From Variovorax sp. (GTDB taxonomy: Bacteria; Pseudomonadota; Gammaproteobacteria; Burkholderiales; Burkholderiaceae_C): a DNA stretch of 64,000 bases. The stretch spans positions 1 through 64,000 of the forward strand of contig JANXTS010000059.1 of NCBI GenBank assembly GCA_025352265.1, read 5' to 3'. The position numbers and the translations under genes are program-made. How positions within the stretch are numbered: the first letter of the stretch is position 1; the number at the start of each line of letters is the position of its first letter. The notes below the pieces were generated by a model. It saw only the letters and a list, made by a program, of their open reading frames with translations, was not told where the DNA came from and did not search any database. This document shows, piece after piece, positions 36,041 through 45,307 of this stretch.

Positions 36041-36301
36041 TCAACCGCCGGTGACGGGCGGAAAGAAAGCGACTTCAGCACCGTCGACCAGCACGGCGCT
36101 TTCGGCGCTCATCACCTGATCGAGCGCCATGCGGACCGCCTTGCCGCGTGCAAGCGCTTCAGCATAGGGTGCACCCCGAGCGATCAGTTGATCGCGCAAA
36201 GCAGCGAGCGTTTCGGCACGCGTTACGACGGTCTCGCTCGACTTCGAAAGGGCTTCACGAACGGAGGCGAAATAGCGGATCGAAATCTTCATGGTCGTCA
36301 T
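36041..36301 (-). CDS. moaD: Molybdopterin synthase sulfur-carrier subunit
   Basis: The 83-86-residue ubiquitin-like protein ends in the diagnostic Gly-Gly (FFPPVTGG), which is thiocarboxylated to donate sulfur. The start may be ATG 36301 or the third-codon-later MKISIRYF at 36292, which matches the family N-terminus better. It lies between moeA and moaE. Confidence 0.93.
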   Translation of the reverse strand: MTTMKISIRYFASVREALSKSSETVVTRAETLAALRDQLIARGAPYAEALARGKAVRMALDQVMSAESAVLVDGAEVAFFPPVTGG

Positions 36302-36319
36302 CGTGTCGGTCTTAAGCGT

Positions 36320-37573
36320 TCAGCCGATCAGCGAAGCGAACGGAATGAATTGCACCGTATCGCCCTTCTTGATGGGCTGTGCAGCTGGTGTGTCGACGAC
36401 GCCATCGCCCCACACGGCGGAAGTCAGCACCCCTGAGCTTTGGTTCGCGAACAGGTCGAGCCCGCCAGCAACGTTACGGCGTGCACGCAGGAACTCGCGG
36501 CGCCGGTCGGGCCGGGGCCAGTCGAAGTCGGCACGCATCGCGACCGCGTCGACCGCCACCCGCGACGCGCCTTGCAGCGCGAGGATGAAGGGCCGCACAA
36601 GCAGCAGAAACGTCATGAAGCTCGACACCGGATTGCCCGGAAGTCCGGTGATGTGCGTGCCCTGGATGTTGCCGTACGCGAACGGCTTGCCCGGCTTCAT
36701 CGACAGCGACCAGAGCTGCAGTTCACCAAGCGCCTGGATGGCCGCCTTGATGTGGTCCTCTTCGCCGACCGACACGCCGCCGGTCGTGATGATGAGGTCG
36801 TTTTTGGCGGCGGCCGTCCGCAAGGCGTCGATGGTCGCGTCACGCCGGTCGGGCACGATGCCAAGGTCGTTGACTTCGCAACCAAGGCGGTGCAGCAACG
36901 CACGCATGAAGAAGCGGTTGGAGTTGTAGATCGAGCCCGGCTTCATCGCTTCGGGGGCCACTTCGCCAGGCATCACCAGTTCGTCGCCGGTCGACAACAG
37001 CGCGACGCGCGGGCGCTTTGCAACGGTCAATCGATCGAAGCCGACGCTGGCTGCAAGCCCAAGCGCAGCGGGCGTCAAGCGCTCGCCACGCGCCAGTACG
37101 ACATCGCCTGCCGCCACGTCTTCGCCGGCGCGGCGAATCCAATTGCCCAGGATTGGCGCGACAGAGATTCGCACACTGCCGAGGCCGCCTTCTTGCGATA
37201 GCGCCGACGTGTCCTCCTGCATCACGACCGCGTCGGCACCTTCGGGGATTTGCGCGCCGGTAAAGATTCGCGCCGCCGTGCCCGCCGCCAACGCCGAGCC
37301 GACGGTTCCGGCCGGGATCCGCTGCGTCACCTGAAGGACCGCATCGACCGCTTGGCAGTCAGCAGTGCGCACCGCATATCCGTCCATCGAGCTGTTGTCG
37401 CGCGGCGGCACGGTCAGCCCCGAGACGACGTCTTGCGCCAACACGCGGCCGTCTGCTTCGAAGGTGAGGACGCTTTCGGTGCCGAGGGCGGGCGTTGCCT
37501 TGGCAAGCAGGCTGGCGACCGCCTCGTCGAGCGGCATCAACGAAGGTCGTGCGGTGGGTGCGGATTCAGGCAT
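36320..37573 (-). CDS. moeA: Molybdopterin molybdenumtransferase
   Basis: The 417-residue enzyme inserts molybdate into adenylated molybdopterin. Signature stretches are PPRDNSSMDGYAVR, ARIFTGAQIPEGADAVVMQED, the MoCF-binding motif TTGGVSVGEEDHIK and MKPGKPFAYG with GLPGNPVSSF. Domains I-IV are all present. It overlaps the mobB stop by 8 bases and lies in one transcription unit with mobB, moaD and moaE. Confidence 0.96.
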   Translation of the reverse strand: MPESAPTARPSLMPLDEAVASLLAKATPALGTESVLTFEADGRVLAQDVVSGLTVPPRDNSSMDGYAVRTADCQAVDAVLQVTQRIPAGTVGSALAAGTAARIFTGAQIPEGADAVVMQEDTSALSQEGGLGSVRISVAPILGNWIRRAGEDVAAGDVVLARGERLTPAALGLAASVGFDRLTVAKRPRVALLSTGDELVMPGEVAPEAMKPGSIYNSNRFFMRALLHRLGCEVNDLGIVPDRRDATIDALRTAAAKNDLIITTGGVSVGEEDHIKAAIQALGELQLWSLSMKPGKPFAYGNIQGTHITGLPGNPVSSFMTFLLLVRPFILALQGASRVAVDAVAMRADFDWPRPDRRREFLRARRNVAGGLDLFANQSSGVLTSAVWGDGVVDTPAAQPIKKGDTVQFIPFASLIG

Positions 37574-38108
37574 GGTGCTGGTTGTATTCGAAGCGCTCGC
37601 CGCTGTCGATCAGCCAACGCGCCAGCGCCTCGGCATCGTTCAGGTCGAACACCGGGAGCGGGGTGGGCTCAGGCAGCCGGGCCGCATCGTCGGTTGCGAT
37701 GCCGACGATGAAGCGATCGTCGATGTAGTGCGCGGCACGCTCCGGCTCGCCGTCTTGCGCCGCACGCCACACCTCGATCTTCGGCAGATCGGCGTGACGG
37801 AAGCCTTCGACAAATACCCAGTCGATTCGGGCATCGAGTTCGGCGATGAGGTCATGGACCGACAGCTGCGTCGGCTGTTCGAACTCGCGCAGCAGGGCGA
37901 GCCGCTTGTCCGAGGCGACCACCACTTCGAAAGCACCCGCTTCACGGTGGCGGTACGTGTCTTTGCCTGGATGATCGACGTCGAACTTGTGGTGCGCGTG
38001 CTTGACGACCGACACACGCTGGCCGCGTCTCTTCAGTACGGGTATCAACAGCTCGACCAGCGTGGTCTTGCCGGAGCCGGAGTAACCAGAGAAGCCGATC
38101 GCTTTCAT
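37566..38108 (-). CDS. mobB: Molybdopterin-guanine dinucleotide biosynthesis protein B
   Basis: The 180-residue GTPase-like adaptor has P-loop GYSGSGKTT at residues 8-16, KHAHHKFDVDHPGKDTYRHREAGA and the switch-like WVFVEGFRH. MobB assists MobA in adding GMP to molybdopterin. It starts 6 bases after the thrC stop, so the amino-acid and cofactor genes are likely one operon. Confidence 0.94.
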   Translation of the reverse strand: MKAIGFSGYSGSGKTTLVELLIPVLKRRGQRVSVVKHAHHKFDVDHPGKDTYRHREAGAFEVVVASDKRLALLREFEQPTQLSVHDLIAELDARIDWVFVEGFRHADLPKIEVWRAAQDGEPERAAHYIDDRFIVGIATDDAARLPEPTPLPVFDLNDAEALARWLIDSGERFEYNQHHA

Positions 38109-38114
38109 GGCGAC

Positions 38115-39542
38115 TCAGTCCGAGTTTTGTGCAATGTAGGCTTTGATGGCCTCTGCGTCTGCCGGAAGTTTGACGACGCGCTTGGGCAATGCCTCGATGC
38201 CTGCGAAACGCGCCGGGCGTTCGGGCTCATGGCCGAGCGCCTCGACGATCGTCGCTGCAAACTTGATCGGCAGCGCCGTCTCCAGCACGATCATCGGCAC
38301 CCCTGGCGTGAGATGCTCGCGCGCGGCTTTGAGGCCGTCTGCGGTGTGCGTGTCGATGAGCGTGGCAAAACGCTTGTCGGTGTCGCGGATCGTGGCGAGC
38401 CGATCGGTGTGCGTGCTGCGGCTGCTCTTGAAGCCAAAACGCGTGGCCGCGTGTGCGAAGGCCGGGTCACCGCTCAAGTCGAAGCGACCGGTGCGCGCGA
38501 GTTCGGCTTCGAACAAGCTGTGCAGCCGCGGGGCGTCGCGCCCCAGCAAGTCGAACACGAAGCGCTCGAAGTTGCTGGCTTTGCTGATGTCCATCGACGG
38601 GCTCGATGTCTCGTGCGTGTCGGCAGGCGCCCGCACGCGATAGACGCCGGTGCGAAAGAACTCATCGAGCACGTCGTTCTCGTTGGTAGCGACCACCAGC
38701 GAGTGGATCGGCAAGCCCATCATCCGCGCAACGTGTCCGGCGCAAACGTTGCCGAAGTTGCCCGAAGGCACCGCGAAGCTCACCTGCTTGTCGTTGCTGC
38801 CGTGCGCCGGCGGTGTCGCCTGAAAGTAGCCGGCGAAGTAGTAGACGACCTGTGCCAGCAAGCGTGCCCAGTTGATTGAATTTACTGTGCCGATCTTGTA
38901 CTTGCGCTTGAAGGCCAGATCGTTCGACACCGCTTTCACAATGTCCTGGCAATCGTCGAACACGCCGACGATCGCGATGTTGTAAATGTTGGCGTCTTGC
39001 AGGCTGAACATCTGCGCCTGCTGAAACGGACTCATGCGGCCTTCGGGTGACGTCATGAAAACGCGCACGCCCTTCTTGCCACGCATCGCGTATTCGGCTG
39101 CGCTGCCGGTGTCGCCGCTGGTCGCGCCGAGGATGTTGAGCTCGGCGCCGCGGCGTTTCAGTTCGTACTCGAACAAATTGCCGAGCAACTGCATCGCCAT
39201 GTCCTTGAAGGCCAGTGTCGGGCCGTTCGACAGGGCTTCAAGGTACACGCCGTCTTCGAGTTCGCGCAGCGGCACGATCTCGTCGCTGCCGAAGACTTCA
39301 GCGGTGTACGTCTTCGCGCAGATTGCCTTCAAGTCGGCCGGAGGAATGTCGTCGATGTAGAGCGAAAGAATCTCGAAGGCAAGCTCGGCGTAAGGCAGAT
39401 CGCGCCACTTCGCGAACATGGACGAATCCACTTGCGGGTAGCTCTCCGGAAGGTACAGACCACCGTCTGGCGCAAGGCCTTCGAGCAGGATCTCGCAAAA
39501 GCGTTTGCGATCGGGATGGCCGCGAGTACTGAGGTAGTTCAT
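38115..39542 (-). CDS. thrC: Threonine synthase
   Basis: The 475-residue PLP enzyme converts O-phosphohomoserine to threonine. The long form has the N-terminal YLSTRG start and the PLP lysine in NGPTLAFKDMAMQ, with ATSGDTGSAAEYA binding the cofactor phosphate. It starts 8 bases after the hom stop, matching their adjacent pathway steps. Confidence 0.96.
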   Translation of the reverse strand: MNYLSTRGHPDRKRFCEILLEGLAPDGGLYLPESYPQVDSSMFAKWRDLPYAELAFEILSLYIDDIPPADLKAICAKTYTAEVFGSDEIVPLRELEDGVYLEALSNGPTLAFKDMAMQLLGNLFEYELKRRGAELNILGATSGDTGSAAEYAMRGKKGVRVFMTSPEGRMSPFQQAQMFSLQDANIYNIAIVGVFDDCQDIVKAVSNDLAFKRKYKIGTVNSINWARLLAQVVYYFAGYFQATPPAHGSNDKQVSFAVPSGNFGNVCAGHVARMMGLPIHSLVVATNENDVLDEFFRTGVYRVRAPADTHETSSPSMDISKASNFERFVFDLLGRDAPRLHSLFEAELARTGRFDLSGDPAFAHAATRFGFKSSRSTHTDRLATIRDTDKRFATLIDTHTADGLKAAREHLTPGVPMIVLETALPIKFAATIVEALGHEPERPARFAGIEALPKRVVKLPADAEAIKAYIAQNSD

Positions 39543-39550
39543 CGATTCGG

Positions 39551-40873
39551 TCAGCTCAGTTCTTCTTTGCGAATCCGCACGATCGGCGCCAGCACCGTTG
39601 GCAGCGCCTGTAGCTCGGCGATCACGTCGTTGACCGTGCCCTCGCGCGCGTCGTGCGTGAGGATGATGAGGTCGGTCTGCGTCGAGCCCTCGCCGCCCAC
39701 TTCGTCGGCTTCGCGCTGAAGCACGGCGTCGATGCTGATGTCTGCGGTCGCGAGCAGGCCAGTCACCTTGGCGAGCACGCCGGCCTGGTCGGCCACCCGC
39801 AGACGAAGGTAATAGCTCGTCACGACTTCAGTCATCGGCAGCACCCTGAGATCGCTCATCGCGTCGGGATGGAACGCCAGATGCGGCACCCGGTGCGCGG
39901 CGTCGGCCGTGTGCAGGCGTGTGATGTCGACGAGGTCGGCGATCACCGCGCTCGCAGTCGGCTCGCTGCCCGCGCCCTTGCCGTAGTACAGCGTGGTGCC
40001 GACGGCGTCGCCATGCACGACCACCGCGTTCATTGCGCCTTCGACGTTCGCGAGCAGCCGCTTCGATGGCACAAGGCTCGGGTGCACGCGCAGCTCGATG
40101 CCATTGGGCATGCGCTTGGTGATGCCGAGCAGCTTGATGCGGTAGCCGAGTTGCTCGGCGTACTTGATGTCCTGCGCCGCCAGCCTGGAAATGCCCTCCA
40201 CGTGCGCCTTGTCGAACTGCACCGGAATGCCGAATGCGATCGCGCTCATGAGCGTGACCTTGTGCGCGGCATCGACACCTTCGATATCGAAGGTCGGGTC
40301 GGCCTCGGCGTAGCCGAGGCGTTGCGCATCCTGCAGCGCAGTCGCAAAGTCGAGGCCCTTGTCGCGCATCTCCGAAAGAATGAAGTTGGTCGTTCCGTTG
40401 ATGATCCCGGCGATCCACTGGATGCTGTTGGCCGTCAGGCCTTCGCGCAGCGCCTTGATGATCGGGATGCCGCCGGCGACTGCGGCTTCAAAAGCGACCA
40501 TCACGCCCTTGGCGTGTGCTGCCGCAAAAATCTCGGTGCCGTGCACTGCGAGCAAAGCCTTGTTGGCGGTGACCACGTGCTTGCCGGCAGCAATCGCCTC
40601 GAGCACCAACTGCCTGGCGATGCCGTAGCCACCGATGAGTTCGACCACGATGTCGATGTCCGGATTGGCGATGACGGCGCGCGCGTCGTTCACCACCTGG
40701 ACTCCCCCTCCGACGACGGCTCTGGCGCGCTCGGTGTCGAGGTCGGCCACCATCGTGATCTCGATCCCACGACCGGCGCGGCGTTTGATTTCTTCCTGAT
40801 TGCGTTCAAGCACTTTGAAAGTGCCGCTACCGACCGTGCCGATGCCGAGCAGGCCTACTTGGATTGGGTTCAT
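39551..40873 (-). CDS. hom: Homoserine dehydrogenase
   Basis: From ATG 40873 (MNPIQVGLLGIGTVGSG) the enzyme is 440 residues. It has an N-terminal NAD(P) domain, the catalytic core (AGIINGTTNFILSEM, GYAEADPTFDIEGVDAAHK) and a C-terminal ACT domain (about 355-435) for allosteric feedback by threonine. It reduces aspartate semialdehyde to homoserine. No aspartokinase is fused or adjacent. It lies 22 bases past alaA. Confidence 0.96.
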   Translation of the reverse strand: MNPIQVGLLGIGTVGSGTFKVLERNQEEIKRRAGRGIEITMVADLDTERARAVVGGGVQVVNDARAVIANPDIDIVVELIGGYGIARQLVLEAIAAGKHVVTANKALLAVHGTEIFAAAHAKGVMVAFEAAVAGGIPIIKALREGLTANSIQWIAGIINGTTNFILSEMRDKGLDFATALQDAQRLGYAEADPTFDIEGVDAAHKVTLMSAIAFGIPVQFDKAHVEGISRLAAQDIKYAEQLGYRIKLLGITKRMPNGIELRVHPSLVPSKRLLANVEGAMNAVVVHGDAVGTTLYYGKGAGSEPTASAVIADLVDITRLHTADAAHRVPHLAFHPDAMSDLRVLPMTEVVTSYYLRLRVADQAGVLAKVTGLLATADISIDAVLQREADEVGGEGSTQTDLIILTHDAREGTVNDVIAELQALPTVLAPIVRIRKEELS

Positions 40874-40895
40874 TCTTGGAAATCTCGTCGAAAAT

Positions 40896-42119
40896 TCAGG
40901 CGTTGCGCGTGCGGTAGCGCTCAAGAAACTTGGCGATGCGGTTGATCGCCTCGCGCAGGTCTTCTTCGTGCGGCAAAAACACGATGCGGAAATGGTCCGG
41001 CGTGGCCCAGTTGAAGCCGGTGCCTTGCACCAGCATCACCTTGGTTTCCTTCAACAGCTCGAGAAAGAAAATCCGGTCGTCGTCGATCGGATAGACCTTG
41101 GGGTCGAGCCTCGCAAACATGTACAGCGCTGCCACGGGCTTCACGCAGCTCACCCCCGGGATGGCGGTGATCAACTCGTATGCCAGGTCGCGCTGACGGC
41201 GGAGACGACCGCCCTTGCCCACAAGATCGTTGATGCTCTGGTAGCCACCCAAAGCGGTCTGAATCGCCCACTGCCCCGGCACGTTGGCGCACAGCCGCAT
41301 GTTCGAGAGCATGTTGAGCCCCTCGATGTAGTCGAGAGCCTGCTGCTTAGCGCCGGACACCACCAACCATCCGGCGCGATAGCCGCACGAGCGATAGCTT
41401 TTGGAAAGCGAATTGAAGGTGAGGGTCAGCACATCGGTGCTCAGGCTGGCTATGGCGGTGTGCTTGACGTCGTCGTACAGCACCTTGTCGTAGACCTCGT
41501 CGGCCAGCAGCACCAAGCCATGCTCACGCGCGATGTCCACGATGCTCTTCAGAATCTCGTCGGAATAAAGCGCGCCGGTCGGGTTGTTCGGGTTGATGAC
41601 GACGATGCCCTTGGTGCGCGGCGTGATTTTGGAACGCAGGTCGTTCAGATCGGGCATCCAGCCATTGGCCTCATCGCACAGGTAGTGCACCGGCGTGCCG
41701 CCCGACAGGCTCGACACTGCGGTCCAGAGCGGATAGTCCGGCGCCGGCAGCAGCAGTTCGTCGCCATCGTTCAGCAGCGCATTGGTGGCCATGGCGATGA
41801 GTTCGCTGGCGCCATTGCCGAGATAGATGTCGTCGAGTGTGACGCCAGCAATCCCCTGCTTTTGCGTTTCGTGCATCACCGCTTTGCGCGCCGCGAAGAT
41901 GCCCTTGCTGTCCGAGTAGCCCGCCGACGCCGGCAGATTGCGGATCATGTCTTGCTGCACCTCTTCTGGTGCGTCGAAGCCAAACATCGCGAGGTTGCCG
42001 ATGTTGAGCTTGATGATCTTCTGGCCCTCTTCTTCCATCTGCTTTGCGGCGTCCATGATCGGACCGCGGATGTCGTAGAGAACGTTGGCCAGCTTGGTCG
42101 ATTTTTTGAGTTGCTTCAA
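40896..42119 (-). CDS. alaA: PLP-dependent aminotransferase, AlaA-type
   Basis: The 407-residue class I aminotransferase resembles E. coli AlaA, which makes alanine from pyruvate and glutamate. It has the N-terminal IRGPIMDAAKQMEEEG and the PLP lysine in SLSKSYRSCGYRAGW. NPNNPTGALY and the C-terminal arginine in FRIVFLP are the substrate-carboxylate region. The gene begins the hom-thrC-mob operon and diverges from the Mth938-like gene. Its placement upstream of hom is a known arrangement in Burkholderiales. Confidence 0.9.
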   Translation of the reverse strand: MKQLKKSTKLANVLYDIRGPIMDAAKQMEEEGQKIIKLNIGNLAMFGFDAPEEVQQDMIRNLPASAGYSDSKGIFAARKAVMHETQKQGIAGVTLDDIYLGNGASELIAMATNALLNDGDELLLPAPDYPLWTAVSSLSGGTPVHYLCDEANGWMPDLNDLRSKITPRTKGIVVINPNNPTGALYSDEILKSIVDIAREHGLVLLADEVYDKVLYDDVKHTAIASLSTDVLTLTFNSLSKSYRSCGYRAGWLVVSGAKQQALDYIEGLNMLSNMRLCANVPGQWAIQTALGGYQSINDLVGKGGRLRRQRDLAYELITAIPGVSCVKPVAALYMFARLDPKVYPIDDDRIFFLELLKETKVMLVQGTGFNWATPDHFRIVFLPHEEDLREAINRIAKFLERYRTRNA

Positions 42120-42218
42120 AACGAATTGCCCTTCCGGACTGGTTGCTCTAAAGGCCCTGCGGAGCCTCGTGTCACTGAGGGAAACCTATAATTTGACCAC
42201 AGTTCGTACCTCTGCCAG

Positions 42219-42605
42219 ATGAAGCTCCAGCCCGACAAATCCGACGTTCAGACCCTTACCGCGCACGGCCCTGGCTGGGTGGCCATCAACAACGAAAAGG
42301 TCGAGGGCAGCGTGGTGGTGGGCTCGCGCGGCGAGCGATTCGAGTGGGATTGCACACGCTTCGACGAGATCGGCGCCGAGCACTTTGCGCAGCTCGCTGC
42401 GCTGGACGCCGAGCTGATCATTTTTGGTAGCGGAAAGCGAATCCGGTTTCCGCAGGCGGCCTGGCTGCAACCACTGATGGCGAAGCGAACTGGCGTCGAG
42501 ACAATGGACACGCCCGCTGCCTGTCGCACGTACAACATCCTGGCCGGGGAAGGGCGCCATGTGGTGGCAGCCTTACTGGTCGAGCCGCCCGACGGCGCCG
42601 GATAG
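42219..42605 (+). CDS. Mth938-like domain protein (DUF498)
   Basis: The 128-residue protein is a compact Mth938/NDUFAF3-type fold: QTLTAHGPGWVAINNEKVEGSVVV, then AELIIFGSGKRIRFP and GVETMDTPAACRTYNILAGEGRHVVAALL. The mitochondrial relative NDUFAF3 helps assemble complex I; the bacterial role is unknown. It stands between divergent alaA and the bcp gene. Confidence 0.87.
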   Translation: MKLQPDKSDVQTLTAHGPGWVAINNEKVEGSVVVGSRGERFEWDCTRFDEIGAEHFAQLAALDAELIIFGSGKRIRFPQAAWLQPLMAKRTGVETMDTPAACRTYNILAGEGRHVVAALLVEPPDGAG

Positions 42606-42726
42606 TTCTCTTTTCGGGGTAAAATCGCGGGCTGCGACACGGCGAACTGCACTCAGTTAGCAACGACCAATCCTTCACTTCGGCGAGTGTGCTCGCGAGT
42701 GAAACTCAACGGAGAAAACAAGTTTC

Positions 42727-43203
42727 ATGGCGATCGTTGTCAACAAACCCATCCCTGAATTCGATGCCAATGCCACCGGTGGCCTTAAGGTTTCGAACAC
42801 TTCGCATCTCGGTCATGTGCTGGTGATGTACTTCTACCCCAAAGACAACACCCCTGGTTGCACGACTGAAGCAATGCAGTTTCGCGACCGGTTCAAGGAT
42901 TTTGTGAAAGCCGGTGCCACCGTGTTCGGCGTGTCCCGCGACAACATGAAATCGCATGACGAGTTCAAGGCCAAGCTCGAGTTACCCTTCGAGCTGATTG
43001 CCGACACCGAAGAAAAGATGTGCCACATGTTCGGCGTGGTGAAAAACAAGATCATGTACGGCAAGAAGGTCAAGGGCATCGAGCGCAGCACGTTCTTGAT
43101 CGGTGCCGACGGCATTTTGAAGGCTGAATGGCGCGGCCTCAAGGTGCCGGGCCACGTAGATGACGTGCTGAAAGCTGTCAAGGCTCTGAAAAAAGCCGCA
43201 TGA
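42727..43203 (+). CDS. bcp: Thioredoxin-dependent peroxiredoxin Bcp/PrxQ
   Basis: The 158-residue peroxidase has the peroxidatic cysteine C45 in TPGCTTEAM and FGVSRDN. Unlike E. coli Bcp there is no resolving cysteine five residues later; the only other cysteine is C99 (EEKMCHMFG). It is thus a one-Cys-like or atypical two-Cys form. A TAAAAT -10-like box lies near 42619, and an imperfect TTCACT/AGTGAA structure lies in the leader. Confidence 0.93.
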   Translation: MAIVVNKPIPEFDANATGGLKVSNTSHLGHVLVMYFYPKDNTPGCTTEAMQFRDRFKDFVKAGATVFGVSRDNMKSHDEFKAKLELPFELIADTEEKMCHMFGVVKNKIMYGKKVKGIERSTFLIGADGILKAEWRGLKVPGHVDDVLKAVKALKKAA

Positions 43204-43204
43204 A

Positions 43205-43320
43205 AATGCAAGTGTTGGTCGTTTGACCGTTGCACTTGCAACACGACCGATCGCAGTTGCGTCATCCGTGGTGTGCATAATGAACCCATGCCGTTGAGCA
43301 AGACCGCATCCCCTGAACAA
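43205..43320 (+). other. Structured bcp-phoH intergenic region
   Basis: TGCAAGTG is matched by CACTTGCA about 17 bases later right after the bcp stop. A CATAAT box is at 43276-43281. It ends at a strong terminator (43321-43348). It may be a small RNA or a leader attenuating phoH; no coding frame of note is present. Confidence 0.35.
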
Positions 43321-43348
43321 AGCCGCCTTGGTCTTAAGGCGGCTTTTT
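43321..43348 (+). terminator. Intrinsic terminator upstream of phoH
   Basis: AGCCGCCTT-GGTCTT-AAGGCGGCT is a perfect 9-bp stem followed by a T run, 118 bases after the bcp stop and 40 bases before phoH. It ends bcp (or a small RNA) or acts on the phoH leader. Confidence 0.85.
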
Positions 43349-43387
43349 CGTTTTCTGGTTCCCACTGTCTAGCGAGCAACCTCCCAC

Positions 43388-45190
43388 ATGCCCTTGCCTC
43401 CTGCCCCCACGAAACGCGCCGCCCTGCTCTCTCCGGACGCGCTCGACGCGCCAGCGCAATCATCGCAAAAGGCGCCCCGACGCGCCGTTGGCCGTCACGC
43501 TGACGAAGCGCCCGTCGTCGGCTCGCAGCCGCTGGAATTGTTCGATCGTCGCAATCTCGACGCAGGCGGAGCCTCCAGCACCGGGCCGGCCCGGCAAATC
43601 GAGACGAAGCCACGCCCCGTCGTAAAGGCGGAACTGTCGCCTCTGCCAACACAAGCCAAGGTCGAACGCGCGCCCTCACCGGTTCAGACGCTGACGCCAA
43701 CACCCGCGCCAGTAGCACGTGCCCGACAAGAGCGCGTGCCTCAAGACAATGTGCGCCCGCGCCGCGCAAAGTCTTCGGGTCCGGCCAAGCTCTTTGTGCT
43801 GGACACCAACGTGCTGCTGCACGATCCGATGTGCCTGTTTCGCTTTGAAGAACACGACATCTTTCTGCCGATGATCGTGCTCGAAGAGCTTGACGGTCAC
43901 AAGAAAGGCACAACTGAAGTCGCGCGCAATGGCCGCCAGACCAGCCGCACGCTGGACGCACTGGCCGGCGCCAAGGATGCCGACATCACCAAGGGGCTGA
44001 AGCTCGACGCCACCGGCCATCGGGGCGCGGGTGGCAAGCTCTTCTTTCAGACAGCGCCGCTCGACTACTCGCTGCCGACCAGCTTGCCCCAAGGCAAGGC
44101 GGACAACCAGATCCTCGGTGTGGTGCAGGCGCTACGAGACCTGTATGCCCAGGACGCACCGGGTCGACCAAAGCAGGAAGTAGTGTTGGTGTCGAAGGAC
44201 ATCAACATGCGCGTCAAGGCACGTGCACTGGGCCTTGCAGTCGATGACTATCAAAACGACAAGACGCTCGAAGATGGCGATCTGCTCTATGCGGGCTCGT
44301 TCGCCCTGCCGCCCGACTTCTGGACACGTCAAAGCAAGACGGTCGAAAGCTGGCAGAGCGGCAGCACGACGTTCTATCGCATCAGTGGCCCAATCGTGCC
44401 CAACCTGTATATCAATCAGTTTGTGTACTTCGAGGCGCCGGGCGAGCCGAGCATGTACGCACGGGTGACTGAAATCCGAGAGAAGACCGCGGTACTCAAA
44501 ACGCTCAAGGACTACAGCTCCGGCAAGAACGCGGTGTGGGGCGTGGCCACCCGGAATCGCGAGCAGAACTTCGCGATGAACCTGCTGATGGACCCGGACA
44601 TCGACTTCGTCACGTTGACCGGTACGGCCGGCACCGGCAAGACGTTGATGGCGCTGGCGTCGGGCCTTACGCAAGTGCTCGACGACCGGCGCTACACCGA
44701 GATCATCATGACCCGTGCCACGGTCAGCGTGGGTGAAGACATCGGCTTTCTTCCGGGCACCGAAGAAGAAAAGATGGGCCCGTGGATGGGCGCGCTGGAC
44801 GACAACCTTGAGTTCCTGGCCAAGGGCGATGGTGGCGGCGCCGGCGAGTGGGGCCGCGCGGCCACCAATGAGTTGATCCGCAGCCGCATCAAGATCAAGA
44901 GCATGAACTTCATGCGCGGGCGGACGTTCTTGAACAGGTACGTGATCGTCGACGAGGCACAGAACCTGACACCCAAGCAGATGAAGACGCTGATCACCCG
45001 AGCCGGACCGGGCACCAAGATCATCTGCATGGGCAACCTTGCGCAGATCGACACGCCATATTTGACCGAAGGCTCGTCGGGTCTGACTTTCGCGGTCGAC
45101 AAGTTCAAGGGATGGCCGCACGGCGGACACATTACGCTGGCGCGCGGCGAGCGTTCACGACTCGCGGACTTCGCGAGCGAGGTGCTCTAG
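43388..45190 (+). CDS. PIN-domain PhoH-like ATPase
   Basis: The 600-residue protein begins with a low-complexity Pro/Ala-rich segment (1-130). A PIN ribonuclease domain follows (about 133-260; FVLDTNVLLHDP with D139 as a metal ligand), then a PhoH P-loop ATPase (about 380-600; Walker A GTAGTGKT near 412, Walker B VIVDEAQN). PhoH2-type PIN-PhoH proteins act as RNA helicase/RNases and are tied to toxin-antitoxin or RNA turnover. Start context is modest. It ends at a strong terminator. Confidence 0.93.
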   Translation: MPLPPAPTKRAALLSPDALDAPAQSSQKAPRRAVGRHADEAPVVGSQPLELFDRRNLDAGGASSTGPARQIETKPRPVVKAELSPLPTQAKVERAPSPVQTLTPTPAPVARARQERVPQDNVRPRRAKSSGPAKLFVLDTNVLLHDPMCLFRFEEHDIFLPMIVLEELDGHKKGTTEVARNGRQTSRTLDALAGAKDADITKGLKLDATGHRGAGGKLFFQTAPLDYSLPTSLPQGKADNQILGVVQALRDLYAQDAPGRPKQEVVLVSKDINMRVKARALGLAVDDYQNDKTLEDGDLLYAGSFALPPDFWTRQSKTVESWQSGSTTFYRISGPIVPNLYINQFVYFEAPGEPSMYARVTEIREKTAVLKTLKDYSSGKNAVWGVATRNREQNFAMNLLMDPDIDFVTLTGTAGTGKTLMALASGLTQVLDDRRYTEIIMTRATVSVGEDIGFLPGTEEEKMGPWMGALDDNLEFLAKGDGGGAGEWGRAATNELIRSRIKIKSMNFMRGRTFLNRYVIVDEAQNLTPKQMKTLITRAGPGTKIICMGNLAQIDTPYLTEGSSGLTFAVDKFKGWPHGGHITLARGERSRLADFASEVL

Positions 45191-45212
45191 GCGAATTTTT
45201 CGGGTCGAAAGA

Positions 45213-45248
45213 AGTCCGCGCCGCCCAATGCTGCGCGGGCTTTTTTTT
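45213..45248 (+). terminator. Intrinsic terminator of the PhoH gene
   Basis: AGTCCGCGC and GCGCGGGCT form a stem (one G-T pair) around an 11-base loop, followed by an eight-T run, 23 bases past the stop. Confidence 0.85.
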
Positions 45249-45307
45249 GTCCGAAAATGGATCTACTGCCACGACGCTGTCAGAAGGCTCGCATCAACCT
45301 TGCGGTC

